Of a stretch of DNA of 64,000 nucleotides, positions 17,359 to 26,132 are shown in pieces (the stretch's first letter is position 1; every line of letters starts with the position of its first letter). The stretch spans positions 248,001 to 312,000 of the forward strand of contig CAWKIA010000030.1 in assembly GCA_963849635.1 (NCBI GenBank). The letters run 5' to 3'. The DNA is from CAVRUD01 sp963849635 (GTDB lineage Bacteria; Chloroflexota; Chloroflexia; Thermomicrobiales; UBA6265). The notes beneath the pieces were generated by a model. That model saw only the letters and a program-made list of their open reading frames with translations. It made no database searches and was not told where the DNA came from. The position numbers were made by a program, and so were the translations under genes.

Positions 17359-17663
17359 TTAGAGTTTCTCCTGGCTTAGGTCTTTCCGAAGATGCACAAT
17401 CTGGACAACCCGGATGGTTTCGCTCACTACGCGGTAAAGCACGCGATGGCTCTCGATGGCGAAGCTCCGCAGCCCGGGCCGAAGGTCATCATGTGCCATC
17501 CCGATGCGAGGATTGTCGCGTAGCGCCTCGATACCTTTGTTCAAGGCTGAGAGATACGTGTCCGCTTGCTCAACTCCCCATTAACTCACGGTGTACTGCC
17601 GGATGCTTCGGATTCGCGCTTCGCCTGCTGGGCAAGCTCGACGCGCAGTCTAGGGGCAGACAT
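17359..17663 (-). pseudogene. ParE/RelE-type toxin, broken
   Basis: The start ATG at 17663 overlaps the antitoxin stop and gives MSAPRLRVELAQQA. A frame change then leads to EARIRSIRQYTVS, an in-frame TAA at 17581-17583 where relatives have an aromatic residue before WG, and then WGVEQADTYLSALNKGIEAL, followed by RDNPRIGMAHDDLRPG and HRVLYRVVSETIRVVQIVHL. These are classic ParE signatures (helical hairpin, then R-x-LYRV strand and V-x-I-x-I-L-HxR). With one frameshift and one nonsense codon, full-length toxin cannot be made. The intact C-terminal part (61 residues) lacks the first helices. Confidence 0.75.
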
Positions 17664-17928
17664 CGGGGTCCGGTTGCTCTCCCTGGCGGAGCAACTCGTC
17701 TGCTTCGCGCACGAGTTGTTCCATCAGCGCCGGCGTCCATTCGGTGCCCTCGCCCCGATCGAATTCGGCCTCGGCCTCGTCTATGGACAAGCGTAACCGC
17801 TCTCGACGATCCCGCGCGTCGAGCAAACGCAGCGCCTCTTCGATAACCTCGTCGGCGGTGCCGTAGGGCCCGGCCTCGATCTTTTGCCGAACCAATGCCT
17901 CGATTCGGGGGGTGAGCGTCACGGTCAT
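17650..17928 (-). CDS. ParD-like antitoxin
   Basis: 92 residues. A ribbon-helix-helix N-terminus (MTVTLTPRIEALVRQKIEAG, then YGTADEVIEEALRLLDAR) would bind DNA and repress its own operon. The acidic C-terminus would wrap the toxin. Gene order antitoxin-then-toxin with a 14-bp overlap is normal for parDE. The antitoxin reads intact while its toxin is broken. Confidence 0.85.
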   Translation of the reverse strand: MTVTLTPRIEALVRQKIEAGPYGTADEVIEEALRLLDARDRRERLRLSIDEAEAEFDRGEGTEWTPALMEQLVREADELLRQGEQPDPDVCP

Positions 17929-17971
17929 CGATGCGTCCTCCTCTCCACAAGCCTAGCAAACTTCGAGCGGG

Positions 17972-19231
17972 TCATACGACGACCGGGTCGGTCTTGGCCC
18001 GAGCGGCGACGGCCGTCCCGATCAGCCTCAGGGCGACCAGACCGGAGAGGATGTAAGAGAGGCTGTCGAAGGAGAGGACGGCCATTGCGCCGAAGCGGTC
18101 GGTGGCGAAGCCGGCGATGGCCGCCGAGATGAGCATCAGGAGGGCCATGGACGTGTTGAGAGCGCCGAAGACGCGGCCCCGATAGGCATCGTCGGTCTCG
18201 GATTGCATCGTGGTCATCCCGCCGGTGAGAAAGCCGGTGATCGGCAGGCCGACGACGACGAACAGGGCCACCCCCAGCCAGACGCCCACGGAGAGCACCG
18301 ACGGGTAGGTGAAGATCATGAGGTCGATCACGCCCGTGCCGATCGCACCCCAGGCGAAGATGCGCAAGGGTGAGGCCCGTTTGACCCAGGAACCGACGAA
18401 GAAGGCCCCGATGAAGCCGCCGATGGCCTGACCACTCATCAGCCACCCGGCCTCCTGGGCGCCGCCGTCGAGCACATCGGTGACGTAGACGGGAAAGGCG
18501 GCGCTGATCAGGCCCTCGCCAAAACCGCTGATGGCGTAGACGCTAAAGACGATCCCCAGGCTGCGGCTGTGGCGGATGACGCGCATGCCGCTGACCCACT
18601 CCTCGCGGAGCGCCTGCCAGCGGTTCCCGATGGCGGTTTGCCTGGGTTCTTCCTGGGGTTGGCGGGCTGGGACCGCAATCAGGGCGATCATGCCCGCCGC
18701 GATCAGGAAGGAGGCGGAGTCGGCCACGGCGACGCCGCCCAGGCCGTACCAGCCCGCGATCAGGCCGCCGACCGCCGGTCCGATCAGGCGGGCGAGATTG
18801 TTGTTCAGGGTGTTGAGGGCGTTCGCCGGGATCAGGTGCTCCTCCCTGACGAGCGTGGGCAGGAGGGCGTTCTCGGCCGGGCTGAAGAACTGGCCAAGGG
18901 TGGACCCGACGAAGGCGACCACGAAGACGATCCAGACCTCGCCGGCGGAGTCGACGATCGGCAGGAGGAGGAGGGTCGGGGCCCGGAGCAGATTGACGAG
19001 GACCATGGTCCGCTTGCGGTCCCAACGGTCGACAAAGACCCCAGCCACTGATCCCAGGAGGACGGAGGGCAGCAGGCGAGCGATCACCAGACCGCCGGTC
19101 GCGACCGCCGAATCGGTCATCTGGTAGACGGCGATTGGCAGCGCGACGGCCAACATCCAGTCGCCGATGATCGAGATCAACCCGGCGAACCAGAGCAGGG
19201 CGAAGTCGCGCTGTCGCAGGACCTTCAGCAC
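17972..19231 (-). CDS. MFS transporter (MFS_3/enterobactin-exporter-like)
   Basis: 419 residues, about 12 membrane helices. It starts MLKVLRQRDFALLWFAGLIS IIGDW, and has the cytoplasmic loop DRWDRKRTM between helices 2 and 3. FFSPAENALLPTLV and DDAYRGRVFGALNTSMAL mark the MFS_3 subgroup of small-molecule exporters. It lies at the end of a minus-strand run of tailoring genes and could export their product, which is inference from location. A partial paralogue lies at 63576-64000 with matching DAYRGRV and GVIDL segments. Confidence 0.9.
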   Translation of the reverse strand: MLKVLRQRDFALLWFAGLISIIGDWMLAVALPIAVYQMTDSAVATGGLVIARLLPSVLLGSVAGVFVDRWDRKRTMVLVNLLRAPTLLLLPIVDSAGEVWIVFVVAFVGSTLGQFFSPAENALLPTLVREEHLIPANALNTLNNNLARLIGPAVGGLIAGWYGLGGVAVADSASFLIAAGMIALIAVPARQPQEEPRQTAIGNRWQALREEWVSGMRVIRHSRSLGIVFSVYAISGFGEGLISAAFPVYVTDVLDGGAQEAGWLMSGQAIGGFIGAFFVGSWVKRASPLRIFAWGAIGTGVIDLMIFTYPSVLSVGVWLGVALFVVVGLPITGFLTGGMTTMQSETDDAYRGRVFGALNTSMALLMLISAAIAGFATDRFGAMAVLSFDSLSYILSGLVALRLIGTAVAARAKTDPVVV

Positions 19232-19383
19232 TCGATTTCCTCCGCCGAGGTAGTTCCCGTCCCAAAGCGGAGGAGACTATACGCAGATCCGGGCGCGCGG
19301 GGCACGCCCGTTAGATCAGCGGGTCTGAATAAATCGATGTTGGGGATGTGGCTGCCCGGATGGCCGAAACGAATCGCGGCGTT

Positions 19384-20892
19384 CTACGAGTTTGGGAGTT
19401 CGATTGATTGACGGTGGTTGAAGATGTTGAGGGGATCCCAGCGGCCCTTGGTGGCTTGAAGACGGGGGTAGTTGTCCCCGTAATAGAGCAGTTGCCAGTC
19501 ATCGAGGTCGGCGTCGGGGTAGTTGACATAGCAGCCGTCGACGACATCGTCGGGGATGGGACCGCGGTCGCCGTACATCTCCGTGTAGAAGGCGCGGATC
19601 CAGGTCAGGTTGGCGTCGTCGTCGGCCGGGTCGTCCCAATAGGCCTGGTACTGCAGCTTCATCACCGACGAGCGCTGGTGTACGGCGGTGGCATCCGGGT
19701 CCACCGCGTTGACCTGGCCGCCGAATGAGTTGAATTGGAGGAGGGCGCTGGGGTTCGGGTTGCTCGGTTCGGCCAGATGTCGCCACATGGCGTCGATATG
19801 GGCGTCGGGGAAGTTGGCGTGCATGTAGGCGGACTTGTATTTGGCCCGACGGGGTGCGCCGGCGCCGCTCATTTGCTCGGCGGCGGCGATCCAGGGCACC
19901 TGTTGGATAGAAGGTGCCGTTCCCGGAAGGCCCTCCCCAAAAACGGCCGCGAACTCCGCCAGCAGGTCGGGCTCAGGGCCAACGTATTGGGCGGACAGGC
20001 CGAACTGTCCTGCCGCCTGATGCAAGACGTAGAGATTGGTGAAGAGCCCATTGAAAGGGCTATCGACGGTGCTGTTGTCGGCGAGGAATCCCCCGTAGTT
20101 GCTCATCAGGCGGGCGAATGTGGGCTGGTCGAATGTGCTCCAGTCCCAGGCGAAGCTGAGGAGATAGGCGTCGGTGGGGGCGGGGGGCGGATCGCGAAAC
20201 CAGAATTTGGTGACGATGCCGAAGTTGCCGCCACCACCGCCCAGGTGGCCCCAGATGAGGTCTTGTTCGTCCGGGTCGGTGGCATCGCGGCTGACGGTGA
20301 TCGCCTTGGCCCGCCCGGAGGAGGTGACGATGACCACCTCGACGGCGTGGAGGTAGTCGACGGTCAGGCCGTAAAGGCGCGACAGGGGGCCGTAGCCTCC
20401 GCCGGTGAAATGTCCTCCGGCGCCGATGGTCGCGCAGGTGCCGCCGGGGAGGGTGACGCCGAAGTTGGCGTAGAGTTGCTGGTAGACGCTCCACATGGTC
20501 GCGCCGCTCTCGACGCCGTACCAGCCGGTGTCGGGATCGAGCCAGACCGCGTTCATGAGGCTGAGATCGACGATGACGCCGCCGTCGTTGCCGAAGACGA
20601 AATCTTCGTAACAGTGGCCGCCGCTGCGGACGGTGATGCGCAGGTCGTCATCGACCGCGCGCTGCACGGCCTGGACAACCTGGTCGGTGTCGCCACAGAG
20701 GGCGACATAGGCGGGTTGAGCGGCCCAGCGGAGGTTGGTGCCGCTGAGGAGGGCCGGGTAGCGGGGATCGTCGGGCAGGACCACGTCCTGGGCCGCGGCA
20801 TGGCCAGGGGGCCGGTGGGCAGCGATGGCGAGCGCGCCGGTGCCTGCGGCGCTTGCCTTCAAGACATCCCGGCGGTTGAAGCGAGGGTTCAT
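19384..20892 (-). CDS. Tat-exported FAD-binding oxidoreductase, berberine-bridge-enzyme-like
   Basis: 502 residues from ATG 20892; the earlier in-frame start adds non-signal sequence. Twin-arginine signal FNRRDVLKASAAGTGALAIA. FAD-binding PCMH domain with SGGH (His linked to FAD) and the second covalent anchor in LPGGTCATIGAGGHFTGGGY (Cys), so the flavin is probably bicovalent. The substrate domain ends with the BBE segment YCxNYPDxDLDDW-like (GCYVNYPDADLDDWQ, YYGDNYPRLQATKGRWDPLN). Relatives oxidise carbohydrates, alkaloids or polyketide intermediates. It leads into the downstream exporter gene and follows the tailoring run. Confidence 0.92.
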   Translation of the reverse strand: MNPRFNRRDVLKASAAGTGALAIAAHRPPGHAAAQDVVLPDDPRYPALLSGTNLRWAAQPAYVALCGDTDQVVQAVQRAVDDDLRITVRSGGHCYEDFVFGNDGGVIVDLSLMNAVWLDPDTGWYGVESGATMWSVYQQLYANFGVTLPGGTCATIGAGGHFTGGGYGPLSRLYGLTVDYLHAVEVVIVTSSGRAKAITVSRDATDPDEQDLIWGHLGGGGGNFGIVTKFWFRDPPPAPTDAYLLSFAWDWSTFDQPTFARLMSNYGGFLADNSTVDSPFNGLFTNLYVLHQAAGQFGLSAQYVGPEPDLLAEFAAVFGEGLPGTAPSIQQVPWIAAAEQMSGAGAPRRAKYKSAYMHANFPDAHIDAMWRHLAEPSNPNPSALLQFNSFGGQVNAVDPDATAVHQRSSVMKLQYQAYWDDPADDDANLTWIRAFYTEMYGDRGPIPDDVVDGCYVNYPDADLDDWQLLYYGDNYPRLQATKGRWDPLNIFNHRQSIELPNS

Positions 20893-20994
20893 GGGCCTGC
20901 TCGTCCTCCGTGCGGCGTTGCTCCGGACAGGTAACCTGCCAGTCGTCCCATCCATGATATCCGCACGAGGCGAGGCGGTTGCCAGCTTGAGGTC

Positions 20995-22071
20995 CTACGA
21001 AACGACAATCTCAGGATTCTGGTCGATCAGGCTTGTGGCAAGGGCGAAGATCTCGTCGCGGAGGCGCTCGACCTCGGCGTAGCGGGCGTCGCGGGCGGCC
21101 TGGGTGTCCATGCCAACCTCGCGGATAAAGGCGGCCTGCTCGGCGGCGTAGCGAGTTTTCAGGTCCTCCGGGGCATCGGCGAGGATGACATCGGTGCAGC
21201 CCGCGTAGAAGGCCCCGGCCCAGGCCGTTCCCTCGCGGTGGAATCCCTCGGCGATCATGCCCCGGCAGGAATCGATGAAGTAGGGGCGCAGGTGGGCCTG
21301 GAGCTTGTGCTCGAAGTGGTGCGGGGTGACCTTGACCTCCAGAGCCAGGTCGAACGCTTCGGCCGCCATCGCCAGAAAGCGTTCAGCGTCCTCCACCGAG
21401 ATGCAGGCGAGCCCGAGGTTGGCCAGGACACGCTCGTGCAGGTCCAACCGGCCAGCGGCGGCGAGTTGGTCGCGGAGGTTGACGAGGGTACGGCCGCCCA
21501 TCTTCGGTGGGCTCAGGGTAGCGACCTGCAAGGTGGCGGCCAGGAAGGTCGTCGTGTAGCCGAGGATGTTCCACTCGGCGGAGGGGCCGTTCATGGCGCC
21601 GACCATCTGGCGGAGGGCGAAGGCGCGGTTGAGGCCCTGGCGCTCGTGTTCGAGCCGGGCAATGACGAATTCCCGGCGGGCATAGCCGGATCGAACGTCG
21701 CCGGCCAGGGCGGCAAGGTGGCCGCTTGGATCGTAGAGGGCGACGTCTCTGGTCAGATGGTAGGCGATCTCAGGGTTAGAGAGAACCGCAACTGCATCGA
21801 CATAGTCGGACATGGGTTTGGAACCGGCTTCGATCAGGATGCCGTCGTAGGCGACTTCGATCAGGTCCTGGAACGAGTTTCCGGGCTTGAGGGCCGGGCT
21901 GTCGTCGGCGAAGACCAGGTGGATATCGACGTCCTTGGTGGGTGGGAAGGAGGCATCGTCCGGCATGGCGGTGATGCCGCCGACGAGGTGGGCGGCCCGT
22001 AGGTCGGGCCAGGTCGGTAGGTTTTCCTGGATCCAGGCGCGGGCGATGTCTTTGACGTTGGCGACGTTCAT
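20995..22071 (-). CDS. Nucleotidyltransferase-fold protein of unknown function
   Basis: 358 residues. The start MNVANVKDIARAWIQENLPT is preferred because the extra upstream in-frame residues look non-coding. The N-terminal region HLVGGITAMPDD...KDVDIHLVFAD fits the polymerase-beta-type nucleotidyltransferase pattern (G-G then D-x-D on a strand), with a further acidic SDYVDAVAV. The rest is helical, including SGYARREFVIARLEHERQGL. It may transfer a nucleotidyl group to a small molecule as kanamycin nucleotidyltransferase does, but no specific family is recognised. It lies between the formyltransferase and oxidase genes. Confidence 0.6.
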   Translation of the reverse strand: MNVANVKDIARAWIQENLPTWPDLRAAHLVGGITAMPDDASFPPTKDVDIHLVFADDSPALKPGNSFQDLIEVAYDGILIEAGSKPMSDYVDAVAVLSNPEIAYHLTRDVALYDPSGHLAALAGDVRSGYARREFVIARLEHERQGLNRAFALRQMVGAMNGPSAEWNILGYTTTFLAATLQVATLSPPKMGGRTLVNLRDQLAAAGRLDLHERVLANLGLACISVEDAERFLAMAAEAFDLALEVKVTPHHFEHKLQAHLRPYFIDSCRGMIAEGFHREGTAWAGAFYAGCTDVILADAPEDLKTRYAAEQAAFIREVGMDTQAARDARYAEVERLRDEIFALATSLIDQNPEIVVS

Positions 22072-22160
22072 GGGTGGGGCCTTTCTGGTGGGATGTGGGG
22101 TGGGATGGGCGCCAAATGTGACGGGTTGCGCATTGGCACTGGCGCAACCTGACGACGTGG

Positions 22161-22200
22161 TTGGCAATCGGGCGGACACGGAGGTCCGCCCCTACAAGAC
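22161..22200. repeat. REP-like GGGCGGACAC/GTCCGCCCCTAC palindrome
   Basis: GGGCGGACACGGAGGTCCGC followed by CCCTAC forms a hairpin-capable palindrome upstream of the nucleotidyltransferase-like gene. Two more copies occur at 35001-35120. Confidence 0.65.
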
Positions 22201-22274
22201 GTAGCAACGGGGCGTTCGGGAAACGCCCTGTAGGGTTGGGAGGCGATTGTCTCTGGTCAAGCAGATGAGATGGT

Positions 22275-23177
22275 CTACGCCAGGGTGACGGCCTCCGGAT
22301 GGGCCGGTTCGGTTGCGGCGACGATCGTCATCTGTACGGCGGTGTCGGCCACGCGGACGATCCTGGTGTCGCCGTCGCGCTCGAGGACGGTGCCGGGGAC
22401 GGCCTTGGTGGCGTCGGGAACGGCATGGACATCCTGGACGGTGACGAGCTGGCCGTCGATCTCGGCGAGCGAGTATGGCCCGACCAGGTTGAGCGCGGTG
22501 GCGCGGCGCTGGATGGTGAGCGCCGGCTCGTCCCAGTTGAGGATCTTCTCCTCCGGGGTGTAAACGGCTGCATACGTTGCCTGTGACTCGTCCTGCGGAG
22601 TCCCGTACTCTCCCGCGACAGCGCGTGCGATTCCTTCATCGAGCGCGTCATTAAACATGTCGAGCCAGATTCCGAGCACGATTTCTGGGGTGATGGCGTC
22701 AGGTAGAGCCCTGGTGGGCTGGCTCAGAATCGCTCCGGCGTCGAATTCCGGCACGATCCGATGGAGCGTCACGGCCGTGGTCGTGTCCCCTTCGTAAATG
22801 ACGCGCTGGGGGTTGGGGCCGCGGCCTCGCGGCAACGGGGCGAAATGGAAGTTGAGGGCACCGTAGCGCGGGATCTCCGTGACCACGGGCGGGATGCGCT
22901 TGGCGAAGGTGGCCGAGATGATGAGATCTGGTTCCATCGCCCGGACGACGGTCGGAACAGTGGTTTTCATCCGCTTTGAGACGAGGACATCCTGCTCCGG
23001 TGAGACCAAGCTGGCCAGATTCGGATTCTCCCCGTAGCGGCCCTCGCCTCCCTCGGGCAGGGTAACCAGGAGGACGACTTTGTGTCCCCTGCTGGCCGCC
23101 CAGGCGGCTACGCCTTCGTAGGCGGGCGGGAACATATTGAAGGCGACGATGCGGAGGGATTGCGGCGACTGGGACAT
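22275..23177 (-). CDS. Formyltransferase of the methionyl-tRNA formyltransferase superfamily
   Basis: 300 residues. The N-terminal Rossmann-like domain has the 10-formyl-tetrahydrofolate site: ALNFHFAPLPRGRGPNP holds the catalytic Asn and His, and IVPEFDAGAIL holds the catalytic Asp. The C-terminal part (about 205-300) resembles the FMT_C barrel with EEKILNWDEPALTIQRRATA. The tRNA-binding features of housekeeping Fmt are not obvious, and the gene sits among methyltransferases and cupins rather than with def. Formylation of a small molecule, such as an amino sugar or amine intermediate, is therefore more likely. 39 bases separate it from the upstream methyltransferase. Confidence 0.82.
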   Translation of the reverse strand: MSQSPQSLRIVAFNMFPPAYEGVAAWAASRGHKVVLLVTLPEGGEGRYGENPNLASLVSPEQDVLVSKRMKTTVPTVVRAMEPDLIISATFAKRIPPVVTEIPRYGALNFHFAPLPRGRGPNPQRVIYEGDTTTAVTLHRIVPEFDAGAILSQPTRALPDAITPEIVLGIWLDMFNDALDEGIARAVAGEYGTPQDESQATYAAVYTPEEKILNWDEPALTIQRRATALNLVGPYSLAEIDGQLVTVQDVHAVPDATKAVPGTVLERDGDTRIVRVADTAVQMTIVAATEPAHPEAVTLA

Positions 23178-23216
23178 GATGATCTCCGTGAGATGGTGAC
23201 TGTCTGCCTGTGCGCC

Positions 23217-24026
23217 CTATGCGACAGGCCGCGTGCCAAATACCTGAACGATGCGGGGCAGAGCGATCAGTGTGTTGGGATCGTGCGCCAACCGATACAA
23301 CTCGTTCAGGATCGATTCGTTCTCAGCTTCGGTGGAAAGTCCCTCGGCCAAGGCGGCCTGGGCAATGTTCTCGAAGGTGATTGGCTGAATGAGCTTGAGC
23401 TCGCCTTCGAGTGCCGCCGGCTGAAAGATGCTGACGTTCAGAGCGGTAAAGCCAGCCTTCGATAGCAGGTGTGGAACCCGGCGCCCGATGTTGGCATCGC
23501 ACCCGCGACGCCGGGCAGATTCGATGTACAGGGAGACGGATCGATCGAAGACGGGTGACTCGGGAACGCAGAATTGGGGGGCCATATCGATGTCTTCGAC
23601 GACGAGGACACCGCCGGGACGCAGGACGCGAAAGAGATCCACCAGGCATGCAGCGGGATCGGGCAGGTGGGTCAGGATGAACCGGGCATAGATGAGGTCG
23701 TACGACGCGTCGGCCTCTCCAGTGAGGAGATCGGTCAGACGGAACTCAATGTTCGCAAGACCGCGCGCGTCGCACTCTTCTCGGGCGATCGCGATCTGGA
23801 CCCCATCGCGATCGGTGCCGATCGCGCGGCCGGTGGGGCCGACCATTGCGGCGAGATCGGCGGTGACGTCACCGCCGCCGCAGGCGAAGTCGAGGACGGT
23901 CATACCGGGTCGGATTCCGGCGCGCTCCAGGAGAGCCCGGGTGGTGGGTTGGAAGACGCGAGAGAGGATGCGCAGCCGCTCCCGGCCTGGAATGCCCCCG
24001 CGGATGATGTAGTGCTCCTGGGTCAC
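23217..24026 (-). CDS. Class I SAM-dependent methyltransferase
   Basis: 269 residues. SAM-binding motif I VLDFACGGGDVTADLA, motif II GTDRDG, post-motif LIYARFILTHLPDP and motif LFRVLRPGGVLVVEDID are all in place, the pattern of UbiE/COQ5-type (Methyltransf_11/25) enzymes. The start overlaps the stop of the upstream O-methyltransferase by 4 bases (ATGA), so the two are translationally coupled and probably act in one pathway. Acceptor atom and substrate cannot be deduced. Confidence 0.9.
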   Translation of the reverse strand: MTQEHYIIRGGIPGRERLRILSRVFQPTTRALLERAGIRPGMTVLDFACGGGDVTADLAAMVGPTGRAIGTDRDGVQIAIAREECDARGLANIEFRLTDLLTGEADASYDLIYARFILTHLPDPAACLVDLFRVLRPGGVLVVEDIDMAPQFCVPESPVFDRSVSLYIESARRRGCDANIGRRVPHLLSKAGFTALNVSIFQPAALEGELKLIQPITFENIAQAALAEGLSTEAENESILNELYRLAHDPNTLIALPRIVQVFGTRPVA

Positions 24027-25120
24027 GTTGGGCTCCTCGTGCCGGGCGTAGGCGGCTCCTTCGATGGAGCGGTCTCCCGGACCGCTTCGATGATGCCGAG
24101 GCCGACCGTCGAGGTGGTCCCAATGGCGCGTGTCATCCGGAAGTTGCTCGCCTCCAGCAACTGGCCGAACTCGGACGCCGTCCGCTCCCGGCCGTGCAGG
24201 AAGAGCAGCATGTTGATGTCCATCCGGATCACGGCCGGCTGATCGATCGCGCGCTCCGGCAGGATAGCCTCGATCAGCAGGAGCCGGCTACCCTCGGGCA
24301 TGGCCCGGTGGCACGTGGCCAGGATGCGGCCGGCGTCGACATCGTCCCAGTCGTGGACAACCCGGGAGAGGAGATAGGCGTCGGCGCCCGCGGGCAGGTC
24401 GGAGAAGAAGTCGCCCCCGACGACCTCGAAGCGGCCAGCAAGCCCGGCCGCCTCAAGCGTTTCCTTCGCCTGACCGACGACTTCGGGCTGATCAAAGAGC
24501 ACGCCGTGCAGGCCAGGATTGGCTTGAAGGATCGCAGCCAGGAGGATCCCCGTGCCGCCGCCAACGTCGACGACTCGTGTAAAGCCTCTGAAGTCGTAGG
24601 CGGCGATGACCGCGTCGGCCTCATGGCGCGAACGGGAGGCCATCGATGCCTGGAAGGCGGCGGATCGCTCCGGACTGGCGGCGAGATACGTGAAGAATTC
24701 CTCCCCGTAGACCCGCTCGAATGCGACCCCGCCATCGCGAACGGCATCCAGCATTCCGGCCGCGGCCCGGAAGTAGAGGTCTCCCCGGGCCAGGATCGCA
24801 CCGCGTACCGAGCCAGGTACACCGGCCCGGAGACGATTGCCGGCCGGATTGAGGCGAAAGCGGCCGTCCTCCTCCTCGTCGATGATCCCATCGGCCGCCA
24901 GGCCGCGGAGGACTCGACCGAGTGCGGCTGGGTCGGCACCGACTGCGGCCGCGATCTCGTCGCCTGTATGGGGACCGGCCGCAAGCACCTCAGCGATGTC
25001 GAGTTTGACGGCGACGTAGAGCAACTGGGTGCTCAGGTAGCCGTCAGCCAGGCGGGCCAGGTCTATCTCCGGCCGCTGGGCTTGTGGTTCGGTTTGGCTC
25101 ACGTGTTCGGCTCGACCCAT
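24023..25120 (-). CDS. O-methyltransferase (plant/hydroxyneurosporene-type, dimerising)
   Basis: 365 residues. The N-terminal winged-helix dimerisation domain (residues 20-110) includes LARLADGYLSTQLLYVAVKL DIAEVLAAG and LRGLAADGIID. The catalytic domain has VVDVGGGTGILLAAILQANP, LFDQPEVV, the GGDFFSDLPAGADAYLLSRV segment and HDWDD, whose His is the general base in the acetylserotonin/hydroxyneurosporene group. Such enzymes methylate phenolic or enolic hydroxyls in secondary metabolism. It overlaps the NTF2-like gene upstream by 22 bases and the next methyltransferase by 4. Confidence 0.92.
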   Translation of the reverse strand: MGRAEHVSQTEPQAQRPEIDLARLADGYLSTQLLYVAVKLDIAEVLAAGPHTGDEIAAAVGADPAALGRVLRGLAADGIIDEEEDGRFRLNPAGNRLRAGVPGSVRGAILARGDLYFRAAAGMLDAVRDGGVAFERVYGEEFFTYLAASPERSAAFQASMASRSRHEADAVIAAYDFRGFTRVVDVGGGTGILLAAILQANPGLHGVLFDQPEVVGQAKETLEAAGLAGRFEVVGGDFFSDLPAGADAYLLSRVVHDWDDVDAGRILATCHRAMPEGSRLLLIEAILPERAIDQPAVIRMDINMLLFLHGRERTASEFGQLLEASNFRMTRAIGTTSTVGLGIIEAVRETAPSKEPPTPGTRSPT

Positions 25121-25437
25121 GGTTTCCTCCAGGTCGGCGCCTCGAACGGATCGCCGAAATAGATCGTCTCGCGCACCACCAGGTCATCCTCGAATTCCAT
25201 GATGTTGGCGACATGGATGGTGGTGGTGCGGTTGTAGGTCAGGTCGAGCTCGGTGATCCATAGCGCGCCGGAGCCGCGCATGCGGCGGATTGCGAAGGTC
25301 ACCTCGGCGGGATAGGCCGAGCGCATGGCCTTCAATTTGTCGCGTCCCAGAATGGACTCTCCCGACTGGGGAAAGTCAACCCTGACATTTGGGGCAAAAG
25401 AGCTCATTTCAAAACCGGGTGCGGACGTGGTAGACAC
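25099..25437 (-). CDS. NTF2/SnoaL-like protein, N-terminally truncated
   Basis: 112 residues. From VRVDFPQSGESILGRDKLKA to its end it matches the intact paralogue at 26363-26740: FPQSGE, AYPAEVT/VYPADVT, IYFGDPFEAPTWRKPWVEP against IYFGEPFAAPEWRKQWVEP. The paralogue's first 30 residues (helix 1) are replaced by an unrelated 17-residue stretch. The replacement abuts an IS remnant on the other strand at 25443-25601, so an insertion probably removed the original start. Whether it still folds is doubtful. Relatives are small polyketide-cyclase or isomerase-like proteins. Confidence 0.7.
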   Translation of the reverse strand: MSTTSAPGFEMSSFAPNVRVDFPQSGESILGRDKLKAMRSAYPAEVTFAIRRMRGSGALWITELDLTYNRTTTIHVANIMEFEDDLVVRETIYFGDPFEAPTWRKPWVEPNT

Positions 25438-25442
25438 GGGAC

Positions 25443-25601
25443 ATGGCCAAATCGCTCCTCTGGGTGGTCGAGCGCACGCTCGCGTGGTTGACTCGTTACC
25501 GGCAGCTGACGGTCCGCTACGACCGGCGGGAGGACATCCACCATGCGTTGCGCTCCTTGGGCTGCGCGCCTATCTGCTGGAACTACCTCCGGCCCGACTG
25601 A
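25443..25601 (+). mobile_element. IS5-family-like transposase C-terminal remnant
   Basis: 52 codons reading AKSLLWVVERTLAWLTRYRQ then LTVRYDRREDIHHALRSLGC and a stop. The WVVERTLAWL...R(Y/F)R.L..RY.RR.DIH pattern is the well-known C-terminal DDE glutamate region of IS5/IS427-type transposases; the E of VVERT is the catalytic Glu. Nothing of the upstream transposase remains. The motif TTGCAACGCGC occurs just after it (about 25607) and again near 26214, which may be scars of element ends. Confidence 0.8.
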
Positions 25602-25619
25602 CCGGTCTTGCAACGCGCT

Positions 25620-26132
25620 CTAGGGCCCGATGCCGAAGCGAGCTCTAGCCTCGGGGATGCGCTCGTCATGCCAGGTCACCCCGTAGCGCTCGCCGAGCTC
25701 GGCCCGCGCGCTCATGCGCTCCTCCTCGTCGATTTCTCCCGAGGCGAACTTCGACGCGATCTTCTCGTACTCGTCGAAGTAGCCCTCGAAGCCGCCCGGC
25801 GTCAGGATCTCCACGACCCGAACGGGCTCGGTGCTCGTGTTGCACAGCGCGTGGGGCACATTGCGCGGCTTAAGGACGTAGGAGCCGGCCGGGGCTACCA
25901 CGATTTCGCCGCCGACGTCGCACGTCAGCTCACCTTCCATCACGAAGTTGCACTCGTCCTCGCGGGTGTGGGTGTGCGGAGGGATCATTTCCCCTGGGCG
26001 GAGGCCCCACTCCTCGACCGTGAGCGATCCGCCAGAGCGATCCGCCGTGATCTTGTGGACCATGTCCAGAAGGGGGAGGTGGGCGCCCTCGCCCGGAGCG
26101 ATGAAGATCTTCTTGTTCTCTTTGGTCGACAT
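25620..26132 (-). CDS. Cupin domain protein (quercetinase/oxalate-decarboxylase-like)
   Basis: 170 residues with a conserved cupin barrel: motif 1 GEMIPPHTHTREDECNFVME (His, His, Glu metal ligands) and motif 2 PAGSYVLKPRNVPHALCNTS (His ligand). A short helical C-terminal extension ends RARFGIGP. Single-cupin proteins of this kind act as small dioxygenases, isomerases or metabolite sensors. It is the first of three cupins in the run, and its stop codon lies in the short stretch following the IS remnant. Confidence 0.88.
   Translation of the reverse strand: MSTKENKKIFIAPGEGAHLPLLDMVHKITADRSGGSLTVEEWGLRPGEMIPPHTHTREDECNFVMEGELTCDVGGEIVVAPAGSYVLKPRNVPHALCNTSTEPVRVVEILTPGGFEGYFDEYEKIASKFASGEIDEEERMSARAELGERYGVTWHDERIPEARARFGIGP

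Noticed and set aside
19735..20934. 399-codon plus-strand frame opposite the FAD oxidase
   Set aside because: Ala/Gly/Val/Asp-rich shadow frame; the minus strand shows a Tat signal and complete FAD-binding motifs.
22275..23177. Housekeeping methionyl-tRNA formyltransferase (fmt)
   Set aside because: Active-site residues fit the superfamily, but there is no def/rsmB neighbourhood and the gene sits in a tailoring run, so a small-molecule formyltransferase is the better call.
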